A DNA stretch of 64,000 nucleotides, taken from Isoetes taiwanensis (lineage: Eukaryota; Streptophyta; Lycopodiopsida; Isoetales; Isoetaceae). Below, piece after piece: positions 10,413-21,147 of the stretch. The translations under genes and the position numbers were made by a program. The notes beneath the pieces were generated by a model. It saw only the letters and a program-made list of their open reading frames with translations. It was not told where the DNA came from and made no database searches. Position 1 is the first letter of the stretch. Each line of letters opens with the position of its first letter. The DNA lies in the NCBI GenBank assembly GCA_021234155.1, contig JAJEKV010000005.1, positions 13,339,025 through 13,403,024 of the forward strand, given 5' to 3'.

Positions 10413-13400
10413 TTTTTACAGTTAATTCACTGTATCTGTTTTCCTCAATAGCCAAAAAAGAATAGGGAGCAAGGGGATTTGAACCCCAACCATTTCCGAA
10501 ACTCATGAACAATGATAATTTTATTTCCCCAAATATGTAGAAAACTAATTTAGGTCTAACATCTACAGCAAAGCAAAAGGTAAACATCTAGTATAGGAGG
10601 AAAGTGACGACCTTGCAATACTCACGTACTCGCCTCTTGCATGTGAGAGAAAGAAATAAAGCACTTCCAAACAGAAGTGATGACCTTTAAGTTTCCCAAA
10701 AGGCCCTCTAGCATGCAAAGTATTGATCAGAATTAAGTTCTGTATTTAAACAATTTACTGAATTTATAATTCTAGCAATGTAGACCGGACCTTTATATCC
10801 TTCTTAATCAAAGATGGACGCCATAGCCAGAACTTGAAGAGCAAATGTACCTTTCTTTATATGGAAGACTTCTGATTTAGAGGTGCAGAGGGATTCAACT
10901 GGTAAAATCGTGAATAGGAATTTGCTCAACTTTGGACGGATGGTTCTCCCCGTGCAGAGCTCCGATTTCTACAATTCAAAGTCGAAAAGCGATCAACTCA
11001 AAGTCTAGTTTTCAATGCAATTGAAATCACTTGATTCCAGTGAGTATAGCTCAATTTATCGCATTCTGAGCACATGCACCTATTTCTCGGGCAGTTCGGA
11101 AAGCCGAGAAAAGATTAAAAAGGAGACAATGACTCAAGCCTCTCAGCTGCATTTTGCTTGCATGGTGGATTAATTGGCGTATTTTGGCAGGGGTTTGAAG
11201 ATTTTACCATTCCAGATTCAAGCTGCCTCAAGCAGTTCCCACTGATAGCCTTCCAAAATGCCTTCAAGACTTATTTCATGCATTGTTAGGACCTAATTCA
11301 TGACCTTTACAGCCAGTAAAAACTATTTTGACACACATTCAGATCTGCCACGGATAAACCGCTCAACTAATATGTATTAGCTTGAAAATGATATATGCCA
11401 AAGATGTTTCAAGCATTAACGCTAAGAATCCCTTAAGCAAATCAACCTCAAACATACATAATAACAAATACAACCACTTCATAATAGAAAGAATATGATC
11501 TTGCAAAGTACAAATTTCCAAGCAAATGTAGAAGCAAAATGATCACTTTCAAGGTTTGAAGCAGCAGAGAGCAAGTAGAAAATACAAAACAATCCAAAGA
11601 AGAACTAATCCGAGGGGATCCAAAATTCGGAGGATGGCCTCACAATTCAATGCAAATCCATCGGGAGGATGCGCTTATGGAAGGATCATAAAGAACACAA
11701 GACAAGCAAAAAGAAATGCAAAAATGCGCCAAACTTGGATCACAAAAATGCATGGCATGGAACAGAGATTATGTTAAGTCGGGCCTATTATATAATGCCC
11801 CAAGAAAGGCTCGCCATTAGTATTTTATAAGAATGTGAAACTATTCAAACACGTATTTTCACATCACGGATATAGTTAAACACCTATCCGCCGCGTTGCT
11901 ATCGGGACCAATAAGTATAAGAATGAAATTGAAATGTTCGAAACCTCATTAGAGATCGCTCCATGAATATCTTTGAAGCTCCCGATTTATACACAGGCCA
12001 CCCGATTTATAGCATCCCCGATTCCCTAAAACCATGAGAGGTCCATCTAAAAACATGAGACATCCTCCAAGCTTTATTTGTAGAACCTCCAAGCTTTATT
12101 TGTAGCCCGTATGCGGATCAAAAATCGAACCAAGAACCGTTTTTGAATAGTTTGTGTTAGGAAACCACCTGAAATTGCAAAAGCTTCTAACAACCTTGAA
12201 TCCAAGGGAAAAAATCAAAGCTGATCACCTCACTTTCGGTTCACCCATAAATCCTCCGAATCGCCAAGCTTCCTACGGTTTAAATAGAACACCCAACAAA
12301 GCAAAAATTAGTTGTAAAATGACCTGGCTTGCCTGATGAATTGAGAAAGATTGCCGGGGATAGCATTGCGCCATAGCTACTGACTATTCTTGCAAATAAG
12401 GGGCCCGAAAGAACTGGGTTTTAGGGAAGCCTCACATGCAAAACATCCTTATTTCTTACATCAAGCCCCAAAGATCGTGGCTTCCAAGTCGAATCTGGTT
12501 GGACAGGAAAATGCTTTACTTTAGGCGCCATGGCTATGGCGCATCTATTATCAAAAAAAAAAAAAAAAAAGACTGAAGCGTTAACGTTGGAGCCGTTTCG
12601 ATATAGTAAGGAGACAGGTGTGCACATTCGAAATTGCCTTGCCTCCCAGCAGGCCCACAGTTGCCATTGCATAGGCCTAGCATTTCCCGCTTCAATTTTT
12701 TTTCCATCATTGGAAAGATGTGTTATAGATAGCCTAGTGACTCAAACCGCAATTTATCCGTAATAAACAAAATAGAAGTAGGGTCACTTTTTTTTAGTGA
12801 CTGTATTTTTATGCCGCCACGTGGCCTTCCTTATATCACGGAATGGAAATAGGGATGCCCATTCCGCTCAGTAGGTACAACAGCTGATCAGGCTCTGTGT
12901 TAAGTCTATTTTTTGCCGATAAGGAGCAGAGTAGTGTAAATCCACCATCTTAAGCTTTCCACAAAGTTTGAAGCTTCCGGAAGCCCTCTGCCAGATTCGA
13001 AGCTGAAAACTCTAAAGCTTTTGAAATCTCAAGCCGAAAACTCTGAAGCTGCCGGATCTTGCAAACTCTTTGAAATCTGAAGCTGAAAACTGCCGGATCT
13101 TGCAAACTCTTTGAAATGCTTTGCAAGGATACTCTTCAAGAACACTGCAAAAAAAAGTTCCTCTACTTCTATTTTGTAGGGAATGGCGGTTTATTCCGCC
13201 ATTCAAGACCCGGAGACCGGCTCCCTGCTCGCCGATCATGGGGACCCTCCTGTGGTGCCGGAATGCAGACAAACTGCCATTCCCCTATACAATAGATCGA
13301 AATTACAGCGGCTCTACAGAATGGAAGCCTATTTTACAGAGTCGGTCAACTTGTTCAAGTTTTCAAGCTATTCTTATGGTTATTTATGTTGTTCAAGCAT

Positions 13401-13427
13401 CAATAGTGTGATCAATTCTAGCCTACA
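10413..13427. other. Interior of the CACTA-like element, no gene recognised
   Basis: Only short unassigned frames are present. A T-arm-like string at 10475-10495 has no matching tRNA body. A poly-A run sits at 12553-12570. Near 13045-13120, GCCGGATCTTGCAAACTC followed by TTTGAAAT occurs twice, a small direct repeat of about 42 bp. There is no transposase, RNA gene or promoter that I can support. Confidence 0.5.
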
Positions 13428-13484
13428 CTAAGAGCCAGTTCACATGCTTGTAAAAGGGTTCACTGTATGTGAACCGGCTCTTAG
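13428..13484. repeat. Short perfect-looking hairpin (mini-MITE candidate)
   Basis: CTAAGAGCCAGTTCACATGC (13428-13447) pairs with GTATGTGAACCGGCTCTTAG (13465-13484) with two mismatches, around a 17-nt loop. The arms reach the ends of the feature. It could be a very short foldback element or a transcribed hairpin; the sequence cannot distinguish these. Confidence 0.6.
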
Positions 13485-13734
13485 GTCTAAGTATTCTTTT
13501 TCATGTATTTAAAAGTTAATCATTGGATTATTGAAATGTTACATATACACAATAAGTATAGCAAAATATATTAATACATGCCCAAACTGCATTTGCAGCC
13601 TAGTGAAATCAATGCAAGCATAAACCCACCAACAACTACTTCTATAGCATGCTATTCATGACTGTAAGTACAAAATTCTGGATATGTTTTAAGATTCGTG
13701 ACCAGGCCAAAAATTCCTCGTGAAGTATGGCTAC

Positions 13735-13860
13735 GGTGTTGTAGTTGGTCTAGTGGCCAAAGAACCCCTTCCAAGTCCCAGAAATTCTTCTCAAAGTACG
13801 GTTATGGCCCTATAGGAGATCTACTAACGGGGGGTTTGAACCCTGATGAGACCAAGATAG
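13735..13860 (+). mobile_element. Possible tRNA-derived SINE head
   Basis: TAGTTGGTCTAGTGGCC (about 13742) resembles a pol III A box (TRGYNNARNGG). GGGTTTGAACCCTG (about 13834) resembles a B box (GGTTCGANNCC). The spacing of about 90 nt is wider than in a tRNA. No cloverleaf forms and no clear poly-A tail follows. It may be a SINE remnant or coincidence. Confidence 0.3.
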
Positions 13861-15108
13861 CATCTGCAAATAAACAGGCATTGAAACATTTGATTTATCA
13901 TATATATGAAACCGGGGGGAAGGGGGGATTTTGCATAACATAGAGTGGGGGAGACCCCCATGATACTTTGTATTTCTCCATGGTAGAGGTATGCGTCCAC
14001 CCATGTATGTGATGTTAGCTATATGAGATCATTATCATTATTTGTTATATACAACATGGTGACCAACCTTTTTTATTGTGGCGTATAGACAAGGGGCATG
14101 CCCCAAGGCTAATGGTCACTTGGTGGTTTTGTTTAGCTCTGTTTTGGCCTTCCTTTATCCCAAAATTATATATTATATTTGCTCTGATCAAGAGTGGCCT
14201 CCTCCTGCGCTTGTTTCTTCATTTAAACTATTCAGTTTGGCATATCAATATCTTTTTTAACTTAAATGGTTGAAAGATCCTAAAAATCGTTAAATGATGT
14301 GGTCTCAGCCTAAGTAAATATCTATAACATGTTAACCTTGCTAGGCATGTTAGGCCTCGGTAGGTCTAAAATGTTTTCTTCAAGCCTTGCTAGGCCTTTT
14401 CAGAATTGACTAGACATCCAAGAGTCGTATTCCTAATAAAATCATAGATTAGAAAATACCTTCAACCTATGAGTTTGATGAAAACATTTTCAGAGTGATT
14501 GAAAATTTCTCAGTAGTCTTAGCATTTGTTGAAGGTTTGGCCTCTTATCATCCACGAAGACCAAATGGCAATCACTATAGATAGCCAAGTACTCTTAGGC
14601 GAATAGCTATGAGTAATTACCATGACAATTAACTTGGTATTGAAATTATAAAATAAACCACAACCATTTTATAACACACACCATGATATAAAAAATAGCA
14701 TGAATAACAACCATGGCATTTAAGTTGGTATAAAAAAACATGCCATAAAGTACTTCAACTTTGTGACAGTAGAAAATCAACATAAAGAACCATTGCCACA
14801 TTAAAGTTGTGTTGAAAAACCATGCTACACAACTCTGTTGTTTTAATAAACCATGTGACATTAGAAAACCAACATGAATGACCACTGTTGGTGCTAGAAA
14901 CTATATAATAAAACAATATCGGTTTTAATAAACCATGCTATAATAAGAAAGCAACATGAATAACCACGCACTAGTTATGAAAACCACTATGTTATGTGGT
15001 TTTTATTAGGAATAAAAATTTTGATATAAAAAACCACATCTATAGTGGTTTCCTAGTGATTTATTGTAGTGGTTAAATTTTTGGGTGTCTTGTGTTATTA
15101 GTTTTTTT

Positions 15109-15383
15109 GGGTAAGAGCATGTTAGGGCCTACATGTTTTGGAAACTATCTAGAAAATATTCTGGGTAGTCAAAGATGATGATATATTTGAGTTCTTAACA
15201 TCTTCTTGACATCACAAAGTACCTTACAACATGTATGTACTACTACTCTTGAACGTAACACAATTTCTTTTAGTCAATTCTGTAGTCTAGGTACTTTAAA
15301 ATACAATTATGTACTTGCACAGAAGTACACAGAAAAGTACCTTTTTGGTAATTTTTTATGTAGGCCCTAACATGCTTTCACCC
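15109..15383. mobile_element. MITE, GGGTAARAGCATGTTAGGG family, copy 1
   Basis: The left end is GGGTAAGAGCATGTTAGGGC and the right end is GCCCTAACATGCTTTCACCC, giving an inverted repeat of about 26 bp with few mismatches. TTTT flanks both sides as a possible 4-bp target duplication. The same termini bound the element at 30390-30710. The length is 275 bp and it has no coding capacity. It lies 14 bp right of the CACTA-like element. Confidence 0.8.
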
Positions 15384-15399
15384 TTTTATACTATTTCTT

Positions 15400-15748
15400 T
15401 CTAATCATTGAATTTTTTGTTTTGCATGTACACTCCTAGCAAAATGTGTTGTTCTTGCAAAACAACTTGGCACCTCTTCCAGGTAAGGATTTAATTTTTT
15501 CAATACGCTAATAAAATACTAATGCTTTATTTAAGTTAAATTGTTATCCAAGAAGGGGACATCATTGAAACCACCCCTCCCCCATCGATTTTCCATATTT
15601 TTTTTTCCTTTAAGTTGTTTATTTATACTAATATTTTACTAATCATTGAATTTATTGTTTTGCATGTACACTCCTAGCAAATGCGTTGTTTGTGCAAAAC
15701 AACTTTGCCACCTTGTACCAGGTAAGCATTTAATTTTCAATATGCTTA
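15400..15748 (+). repeat. Direct duplication of about 110 bp, period about 235 bp
   Basis: CTAATCATTGAATTT, TTTTGCATGTACACTCCTAG, TTGCAAAACAACT or TGTGCAAAACAACTT, and CCAGGTAAG followed by ATTTAATTTT occur in the same order beginning near 15402 and 15636. Both copies contain CCAGGTAAG, a good 5' splice-site consensus, so an exon end of a transposon gene may have been duplicated. Confidence 0.65.
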
Positions 15749-15984
15749 ACGTTTTTGATTAATGTATTTAACTTAATTTATTGATTAATGTATTTAGCTA
15801 AAAAAATTGGGGCTTCATTTATTTTTGTATTTTTTTAATATATTTAAGCGACATCATTTAATGACGTTAAAATCTTATATTTCTTTATTGGTTAAATTCC
15901 TTTTATAGGCTTTAATATTAAATGTATTAACTTCATTCATAATAAATGTATTATTATTATTTTTTTCAAAAAAAAAAAAATAAT

Positions 15985-16432
15985 TTTTTTAATACACGTA
16001 AACGCGTCGTTAAACGACGCTGCTTTACGTGGCGCCTTTGTACGACGCCATTAAACGACGACGTGTAGCGTGGCTCGCCATCGCCGCCAACGCCGGCCGG
16101 GTAACGCCATTGCCGTGCCTACCGGTATCCGCTTAATGCGATGTCGCTAAAAGACGCCAAACACGTATCGCCACCGCCAAGAATCCCGCCGACGCCATCG
16201 CTGGCCGCCCAAATGGCGGCGATATGGTATGGCGCCGTTGAAACGACGTTCACGCCGCCGCTTTAAGACGACGCCGCTATGACGCCAGATAGCGACGCGT
16301 CTCGGTGCCGTAAAACGACGCGGCGATCGCCGTTATAGCGTCGTTTATCGACTTTTTGGCGTCGTTCATCGACGTTCAAACGATGTCTGGACGTCGTAAT
16401 AGACGTCGTAACAGGGCAACGTTTTTGTAGTG
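15985..16432. mobile_element. CpG-dense right end of a CACTA-like element, inserted in an LTR
   Basis: The segment ends in GTTTTTGTAGTG (16421-16432), which read from outside is CACTACAAAAAC, a plant CACTA terminus. Its subterminal 450 bp is packed with ACGACG, CGTCGTT and GACGTC motifs, as expected for transposase-binding repeats. Immediately right of it, GAGCAAATATGATC is LTR sequence that continues unbroken at 23169. The element therefore interrupts or truncates the LTR, with GAG as a possible 3-bp target. The left terminus was not found: a related CGTCGTT cluster occurs at 9168-9225, but no matching LTR piece lies left of it. Confidence 0.6.
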
Positions 16433-17697
16433 GAGCAAATATGATCAACCAACATCCCATAACATCATATCATGATAATCATAATAAGAACATCTTAACC
16501 TAATCATACATATCTAACTAACAGTTAGGGTTCCTTGATTAGGGTTCAGGGTTCTAGGATGGCTCTACTCTAGATACAAGATACTAACTCATCTGGAATG
16601 CTAATTCCAGATGAACTACTATGACTACTACTCTACATACCTGCTCCTCAAGCACTCCTCCAAACCCGGCCTCCATGGTCTTCGGAATCGACCAAGCCGC
16701 CTCCCTTCAAGGACGAATCCACCCTCGGGGCTGCTACACCAATCTATGCCACAAATGACGATGCCAAAACGAGGTTTCGAAAAGTGGATGAGTCTCTGGG
16801 TGCTAGGGCTGGAAAAGAGGCCTAGGGTTAGGGTTGATGCTAATATAGGTTGGGGTCAGGGAATAAATTACTAATCGCATATTTCTTATTAGCCAGAATG
16901 ACTTTAGCTAAACTTGCTCGATATTAATCCCAAAACTTTCTGTGGTTTAGCTAAACTCTACACATTTTTCCTCTCATACTTTCTAGCATTTAGCTAAACT
17001 AACCCAAACATCATCCAAAATATTTCTATGGTGTGGCTAACGAAAAATATTAAGCCAAATTACTATACTTGTTTTCAATTTTTTCCACTTATTTTAATCA
17101 TTTTCTTTGTGAAAACATTCTAAAATAATGCTAACTAGCAAAGTCTAGGACTCAAATTAATTTATAATGCTAGAAACTAAACTACCAATCATATATTTCT
17201 TATAAACTAGAATGATGTTAGCTAAACTAGCCTTAAATTCATTTTAAAAGTTTTTATGGTTTAGCTAAACAATACAAAATTTCATTCTCTTACTTTCTAG
17301 CATTTGGCTAAAGAGCTCCAGGGTTGGTGCAATCCCGAAAAAAGTTAAGCTAAAATTATTATTTTTTTCTCAATTTTTTTCATTTACTTTAGCCAATTTT
17401 TTTCGAAAACGTGCTAAAAAATCGCCAAATGGCTAAGTTTAGCCCTTAAATTATTCCATGGTTGGGGTCCACGTAGGATGCCACGTGGCACCCTAGGATG
17501 GGGCCGTGTGGCGGTTGCCCAATAGGATAAGGCCATGTGGAAATGGGCCTTATCCAAAGGTTATCTAAGTTAAACCATTAACTTAGATATGTGCCCCTTG
17601 CCACTTCAAAGGTATACAAGGCTACTTTTGTAGACTTGTATGGTGACGAGTCCAGGAATATACATATGTATAGCGTATATTCCCCTGGAATGTCACA
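16433..17697 (-). repeat. 3' LTR of the gypsy element, truncated
   Basis: It matches the other LTR from GAGCAAA (23169) to GTCACA (24396). In element orientation it starts TGTGACATTCC at 17697. About 950 bp of its 3' part, present at 22219-23168, is absent because the CACTA-like element abuts it at 16432. A 602-bp MITE is nested at 16858-17459. The remaining 663 bp of LTR sequence aligns well by eye with the other copy apart from short indels. Confidence 0.9.
16858..17459. mobile_element. MITE nested in the 3' LTR with 10-bp target duplication
   Basis: GGTTGGGGTC occurs on both sides (16848-16857 and 17460-17469), while the other LTR has it once (23607-23616). The insert begins AGGGAATAAATT and ends AATTATTCCAT, a terminal inverted repeat of about 12 bp. 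A 9-11 bp target duplication suggests a Mutator-like MITE. The interior repeats TAGCTAAAC-type motifs. Confidence 0.85.
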
Positions 17698-17715
17698 TTC
17701 TCCCCCCCTTAGGAC
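17698..17715 (-). other. Polypurine tract of the gypsy element
   Basis: On the minus strand the sequence directly before the 3' LTR reads AAGGGGGGGAGAA, followed at once by TGTGACATT, the LTR start. This is a textbook position and composition for the plus-strand primer of an LTR retrotransposon. Confidence 0.9.
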
Positions 17716-18610
17716 AATGTTGTCCTCAGCATTGCGCTAAGGTGACGCGCCTACTCTATCCTGCAAAACAACATAAGAACATGCACTTGAATTTAATTTA
17801 AGCGATCAACTTCCTATTAAAGAGTTAAATGTCAAAATTTAGGCTATATTTGTACTTATACAAAATTATATAGCCTTAACAAGGTTACTCCTTATAATAA
17901 TTCAAAACATCACTATAAGAGCTATTAGGGTTCATAGTCTAAATTATAGTTCCCCGTCCTCTCGTAATGCGCCCCTCCTCGATGCTCGCTTCTTACTTGC
18001 CTGCACAAGGAGCACATTACGTTAGTTTAATTAATAAATTTGTGGTTTTAGGGGACCACCCCCCTTACCTACCTCCTTGAGCCGAACTACTAGCTCAAGG
18101 TTACTCTACCACCTTGCACTCGATCATGGCCCTTTCGGATTTGAGCTAAGGACCATTTAAGACGATCCTATCATTGCCCATGATCAAGTGCTACCTTGTA
18201 CACGATCACCCGTGACGAGTACACCCCTGCATCATGCCCCGAGGGTTTCAAGCTTAGGAACGCCTCACGATCCCATCATCGCCAAGATGATCACTTGCTT
18301 CACCATGACCCTCCTACGCCGTGTGTGCCCCCCATCGCGGGCATAGAGATCATCCCATCGATATCCCATCATCGCCCACCATGCCTCATTCTCACCACAT
18401 GACCCTAATGGTCATGCGCATCTTTGGTGCGCGTGGGTCTAGAGAATGCCCTAAAGGCGCATCCCATCATCGCCCACACGATCCAAGATTCAAGCACATG
18501 CACCCTACTAACTAGAATGCATGGGCCAGACTTAAGGCTAACTAACAAACATACTAGCTAACCTCCCGGGTAAGTCGGGCTCACCCAAGCCCGAGACCCA
18601 CATCAGCCCA
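17716..18610. other. Gypsy internal non-coding region between chromodomain and PPT
   Basis: No protein domain is seen. Phrases such as ATCCCATCATCGCC and ACGATC recur between 18120 and 18490, giving a degenerate local repeat. This is the 3' untranslated part of the retrotransposon in element orientation. Confidence 0.5.
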
Positions 18611-19890
18611 TCAAACTCCTTCATAAACTCGGGTATTAAGCTCCAAATCCCGCTTCAATACCCATGTCGCGTCTTCCACTCGCAAGTGCTTCCACTTGAC
18701 CAAATAATCGAGGAACCGAGACCTCCTAGTCTTCTTGAATGACTTATCAAGAAGTAACTCAGGCACAATTTCAACTTGCTCCTCCGTCATTTCCAACAAA
18801 GTTGGACTATCCAAAACCTCATCAGGGTTAGGATTGTGCCTTTTCAATAAACTTACATGGAAGACCTTGTGAACTTTGAGATGGGCCGGAAGATCCAACT
18901 TGTAGGCTTGGGAGCCCACTCTCTCCAAAATCTTGAACGGACCAGCCCATCTAGGGGCAAGCTTCTTGCAACTCCCAATCCGAAGCTTAGCTTGCTTTAC
19001 CTTGATCTTCAACCACACACTATCGCCAACTTTGAACTCCCTTACGGTCCCGTACCTGTTTGGCCACGCTCTTCCGGCCGACTTCTTGCCGCTAGAAGGT
19101 ACCCCTTACTTTCTTCCACCACCTGCCGCATATCGCCTAGCATCTGCCGATATACTTCGACCTTTGACACGTGATTGTGCCAAGTGTCCCGGTTAGGCAC
19201 CGGTAATTCGTAATTTACCATGAAAGGAGACATCTGAGATGACTCCTGCTTGGCACTATTGTAGGCGAATTCCACCAAGTGGATGTACTCATCCCACTTG
19301 GACTGCTTATTCCACACATGTCTTCTAAGCATGTCTTCAATAATTCGATTGGTGCGCCTCCGGCCCCCACCATCCGTTCAGGATGATAAGCCGTGCTCAT
19401 GGAGAGCTTCGTCTGAATGGTGCTAAAGAGGTCCTGCCAAAAGGCACTCATAAACTTGGAATCTCTGTCCGAAATTATCTCCCGAGGCATGCCATGGAGC
19501 CTAAAAATCTCCTTTACAAATAACTTGGTTGTATCTAATGCTGTGTCTGTAGTCTTACAAGGCACAAAATGTGCCATCTTAGATAATTTGTCCACTACGA
19601 CCATTAATGCATCCTTGCCTCGAAGAGTTTTGGGAAGTCCTGTGATAAAATCCATGCTTACCACTTCCCATTTCACATTCGGCACTGCTAGAGGTTCCAA
19701 GGCTCCTGGAATTCGAAGCTGCTCCGCTTTGGTTTGTTGACACAACTGGCACTCCCGAATATATCTTGCTATCTGCTTCTTCATTCCCGGCCAGAAATAA
19801 CTACTTCGAATCTTGAAGTAGGTCTTCATAAAACCTGCATGCCCTGCTATTGGGCTGTTGTGTGTGTCATGAAGAATTATGATGTAGGGG
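18611..19890 (-). pseudogene. Ty3/gypsy integrase with C-terminal chromodomain, frameshifted
   Basis: Integrase joins retrotransposon cDNA to chromosomal DNA. From 19880 leftward the zinc-binding domain reads ILHDTHNSPIAGHAGF and CQLCQQTK (the HHCC residues), followed by the catalytic core with MDFITGLPKT (first Asp) and ISDRDSKF (second Asp). Near 19375 AYHPER has lost the usual QTDGQ, and the frame changes before the catalytic Glu region. A second frame (19332-19042) continues with LVEFAYN. A third (19018-18611) carries LAPRWAGPFKI, then HVSLLKRH, and ends in a chromodomain with FLDYLVKWK and ATW. Chromodomains on plant integrases bind modified histone H3 tails and guide insertion. RT and RNase H, normally upstream, are deleted at about 19890. 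Confidence 0.92.
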
Positions 19891-20535
19891 AAATGACAAA
19901 TGAGGGCCCCTTTTATAGGCTATGGTCTGCCTCGGGTTCCGTGCAGAAGGGTTCTTGATGAGAAAAACTTTTGTTCAAGGGCTATAGGTGTCCAAATGAG
20001 CTACCATGAAGTGCAAATCTAAGCAAAGCAAAGCAAGAAACACTACATGGCAGGTTGCTGGGTCAAATTGGTCAAATTGGGCCAAATCAGAAGGGTTCGC
20101 GCGAAATCGTGTTCCAAAACGTTTGGAAGGGGTTTTGGCGCGGACCCTTCCGGTTTCGCAATTTTGTAGCTAATTTGACGAATTTTTGAGGTTTGGAAGA
20201 TCCTAATATGATTAACTGATCAATTCTAGTCTAGCATGCAACTTTTCCCCAGCAAAATTGACGTCCAGAGACCAAATCGGAAGGGTTCGCGCAAAATGGC
20301 CTTCCGAGGCGTTTGGAAGTGGTTTTGGCGCGGACCCTTCCGGTTTCGCCAATTTTGCTCTGAAAAATGATTTTTCTAATTAGGGGTGGGATAATTGAAC
20401 TATTACAAGTTAGATACAAAAAATTTTAGTACAATCTGACTTAACTAACTACCTTTCCACATCAATTTTACAAGGCAAAGAAGAGGATAGTCAAATTACA
20501 CCAAAATTTTAATTACAGTTACAAAATTAGGAGGT
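19891..20535. other. Gypsy internal region without coding capacity (deletion scar)
   Basis: Reverse transcriptase and RNase H should lie here but no such motif occurs in any frame. The region is AT-rich apart from the two repeats at 20082-20357. Confidence 0.6.
20082..20357. repeat. Two 85-bp direct repeats with self-complementary ends
   Basis: CCAAATCAGAAGGGTTCGCG (20082) and CCAAATCGGAAGGGTTCGCG (20272) each run about 85 bp to a shared GCGCGGACCCTTCCGGTTTCG. Within each unit GAAGGGTTCGCGC pairs with GCGCGGACCCTTC, so each can fold into a hairpin. The unit spacing is 190 bp. Their role inside the retrotransposon is unknown. Confidence 0.8.
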
Positions 20536-21147
20536 TCAAGGGTACTCCTTGCGGATCCTCCACGCCAAGTGGAGATCCTTGGGCATTACGGTCACCCTCT
20601 TGGCGTGGATTGCGCATAAGTTACCCTCCTCAAAAAGCTGGGTCAGCTCCGCTTCGGCTGCCACCTGCAGGACCCGTGTCGTCAAAGATGTCACCCTATA
20701 GTCGGTGACAAACTCCTGCATAACTTCCCGCATCAGGCGCTCAAAGGGAGCCTTCTTGATCAGGAGATTAGTGCACTGCTGGAAGTGCCTAATCTCCCGT
20801 AAAACACGGGCGCGCCGAGAATTAGGCCCATGATGGACCTTCTTCGGCTTTTCAGGACGTGGAGATGGCGGCTTGGGCTGGCTCTTCTTCGGCCGGCCGC
20901 CTTCGACATAACGCTCCATGTTCTGCCGACAGTACCAGTCATTGTACCTGGGTCCAAGGTTCTCCTGGTGCCTTCGGCTTACGGCCGATTCTCGGGCGCG
21001 AATGCCCGCCACCTTCTGCTTCTTCACTACCTTTGGTGGCTTGGCCACTTGGGGTATCCTCTCGTTGGAGATTACACGGACTCCCAGCGACTTCCCTCTC
21101 CCTCCCTCGGCTTCCTCTTGATCATCTCCTCCTCCTTCTTTTCTTTT
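20536..21147 (-). CDS. Histone H3-like (CENH3-leaning) protein encoded inside the gypsy element
   Basis: The open frame runs 203 codons from after a TGA at 21148 to a TGA at 20536, with no ATG near its start (a GTG lies at 21048). Numbered from that GTG, residues 80-92 form an alphaN helix ([17 protein letters not shown]), 100-113 alpha1 ([13 protein letters not shown]), 121-149 alpha2 and 156-166 alpha3. Residues 143-158 read [16 protein letters not shown], which is almost exactly canonical H3. IRHFQ..TNLLI resembles plant CENH3, but loop 1 has canonical H3 length and the C-terminus ([10 protein letters not shown]) fits neither. The 79-residue tail is Lys/Arg/Pro-rich and lacks the ARTKQ start. 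It sits between PBS and integrase, where gag is expected. It may be a captured host H3 gene or a family-specific ORF; the fold is certain, the function is not. Confidence 0.85.
   Translation of the reverse strand, partial: KRKEGGGDDQEEAEGGRGKSLGVRVISNERIPQVAKPPKVVKKQKVAGIRARESAVSRRHQENLGPRYNDWYCRQNMERYVEGGRPKKSQPKPPSPRPEKPKKVHHGPNSRRARVLREIRHFQQCTNLLIKKAPFERLMREVMQEFVTDYRVTSLTTRVLQVAAEAELTQLFEEGNLCAIHAKRVTVMPKDLHLAWRIRKEYP

Larger units (their letters stand above)
9774..15094. mobile_element. CACTA-like DNA transposon, non-autonomous, 5.3 kb
   Basis: The left end reads CACAAGGCACCCAAAATT (9774) and the right end, reverse complemented, reads CACAAGACACCCAAAAATT (from 15094). Inward of these, both ends contain ACTACA and ACTAGGAAACCA in the same order, so the inverted repeats run imperfectly for about 60 bp. 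CAC...GTG termini and dense subterminal AACCATG/GTGGTT-type repeats (9840-10170 and 14640-15060) are typical of the CACTA superfamily. No transposase is recognisable inside. A 3-bp target duplication is not exact (ATA against TTA). The interior holds tandem repeats, a hairpin at 13428 and a possible SINE at 13735. Confidence 0.55.

Noticed and set aside
10461-10500. tRNA-like T-arm (GGGGATTTGAACCCCAACC)
   Set aside because: No acceptor, D-arm or anticodon arm pairs at the right distance on either strand, so no tRNA is called.
12540-12575. Poly-A tail of a retroposon
   Set aside because: An A-run alone, without a polyadenylation signal, target duplication or recognisable body upstream.
20536-21048. 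True CENH3 gene of the host
   Set aside because: Loop 1 is not extended, the C-terminus is not CENH3-like, there are no introns, no ATG is near the start, and the frame sits inside an LTR element; a host centromere role is not supported.
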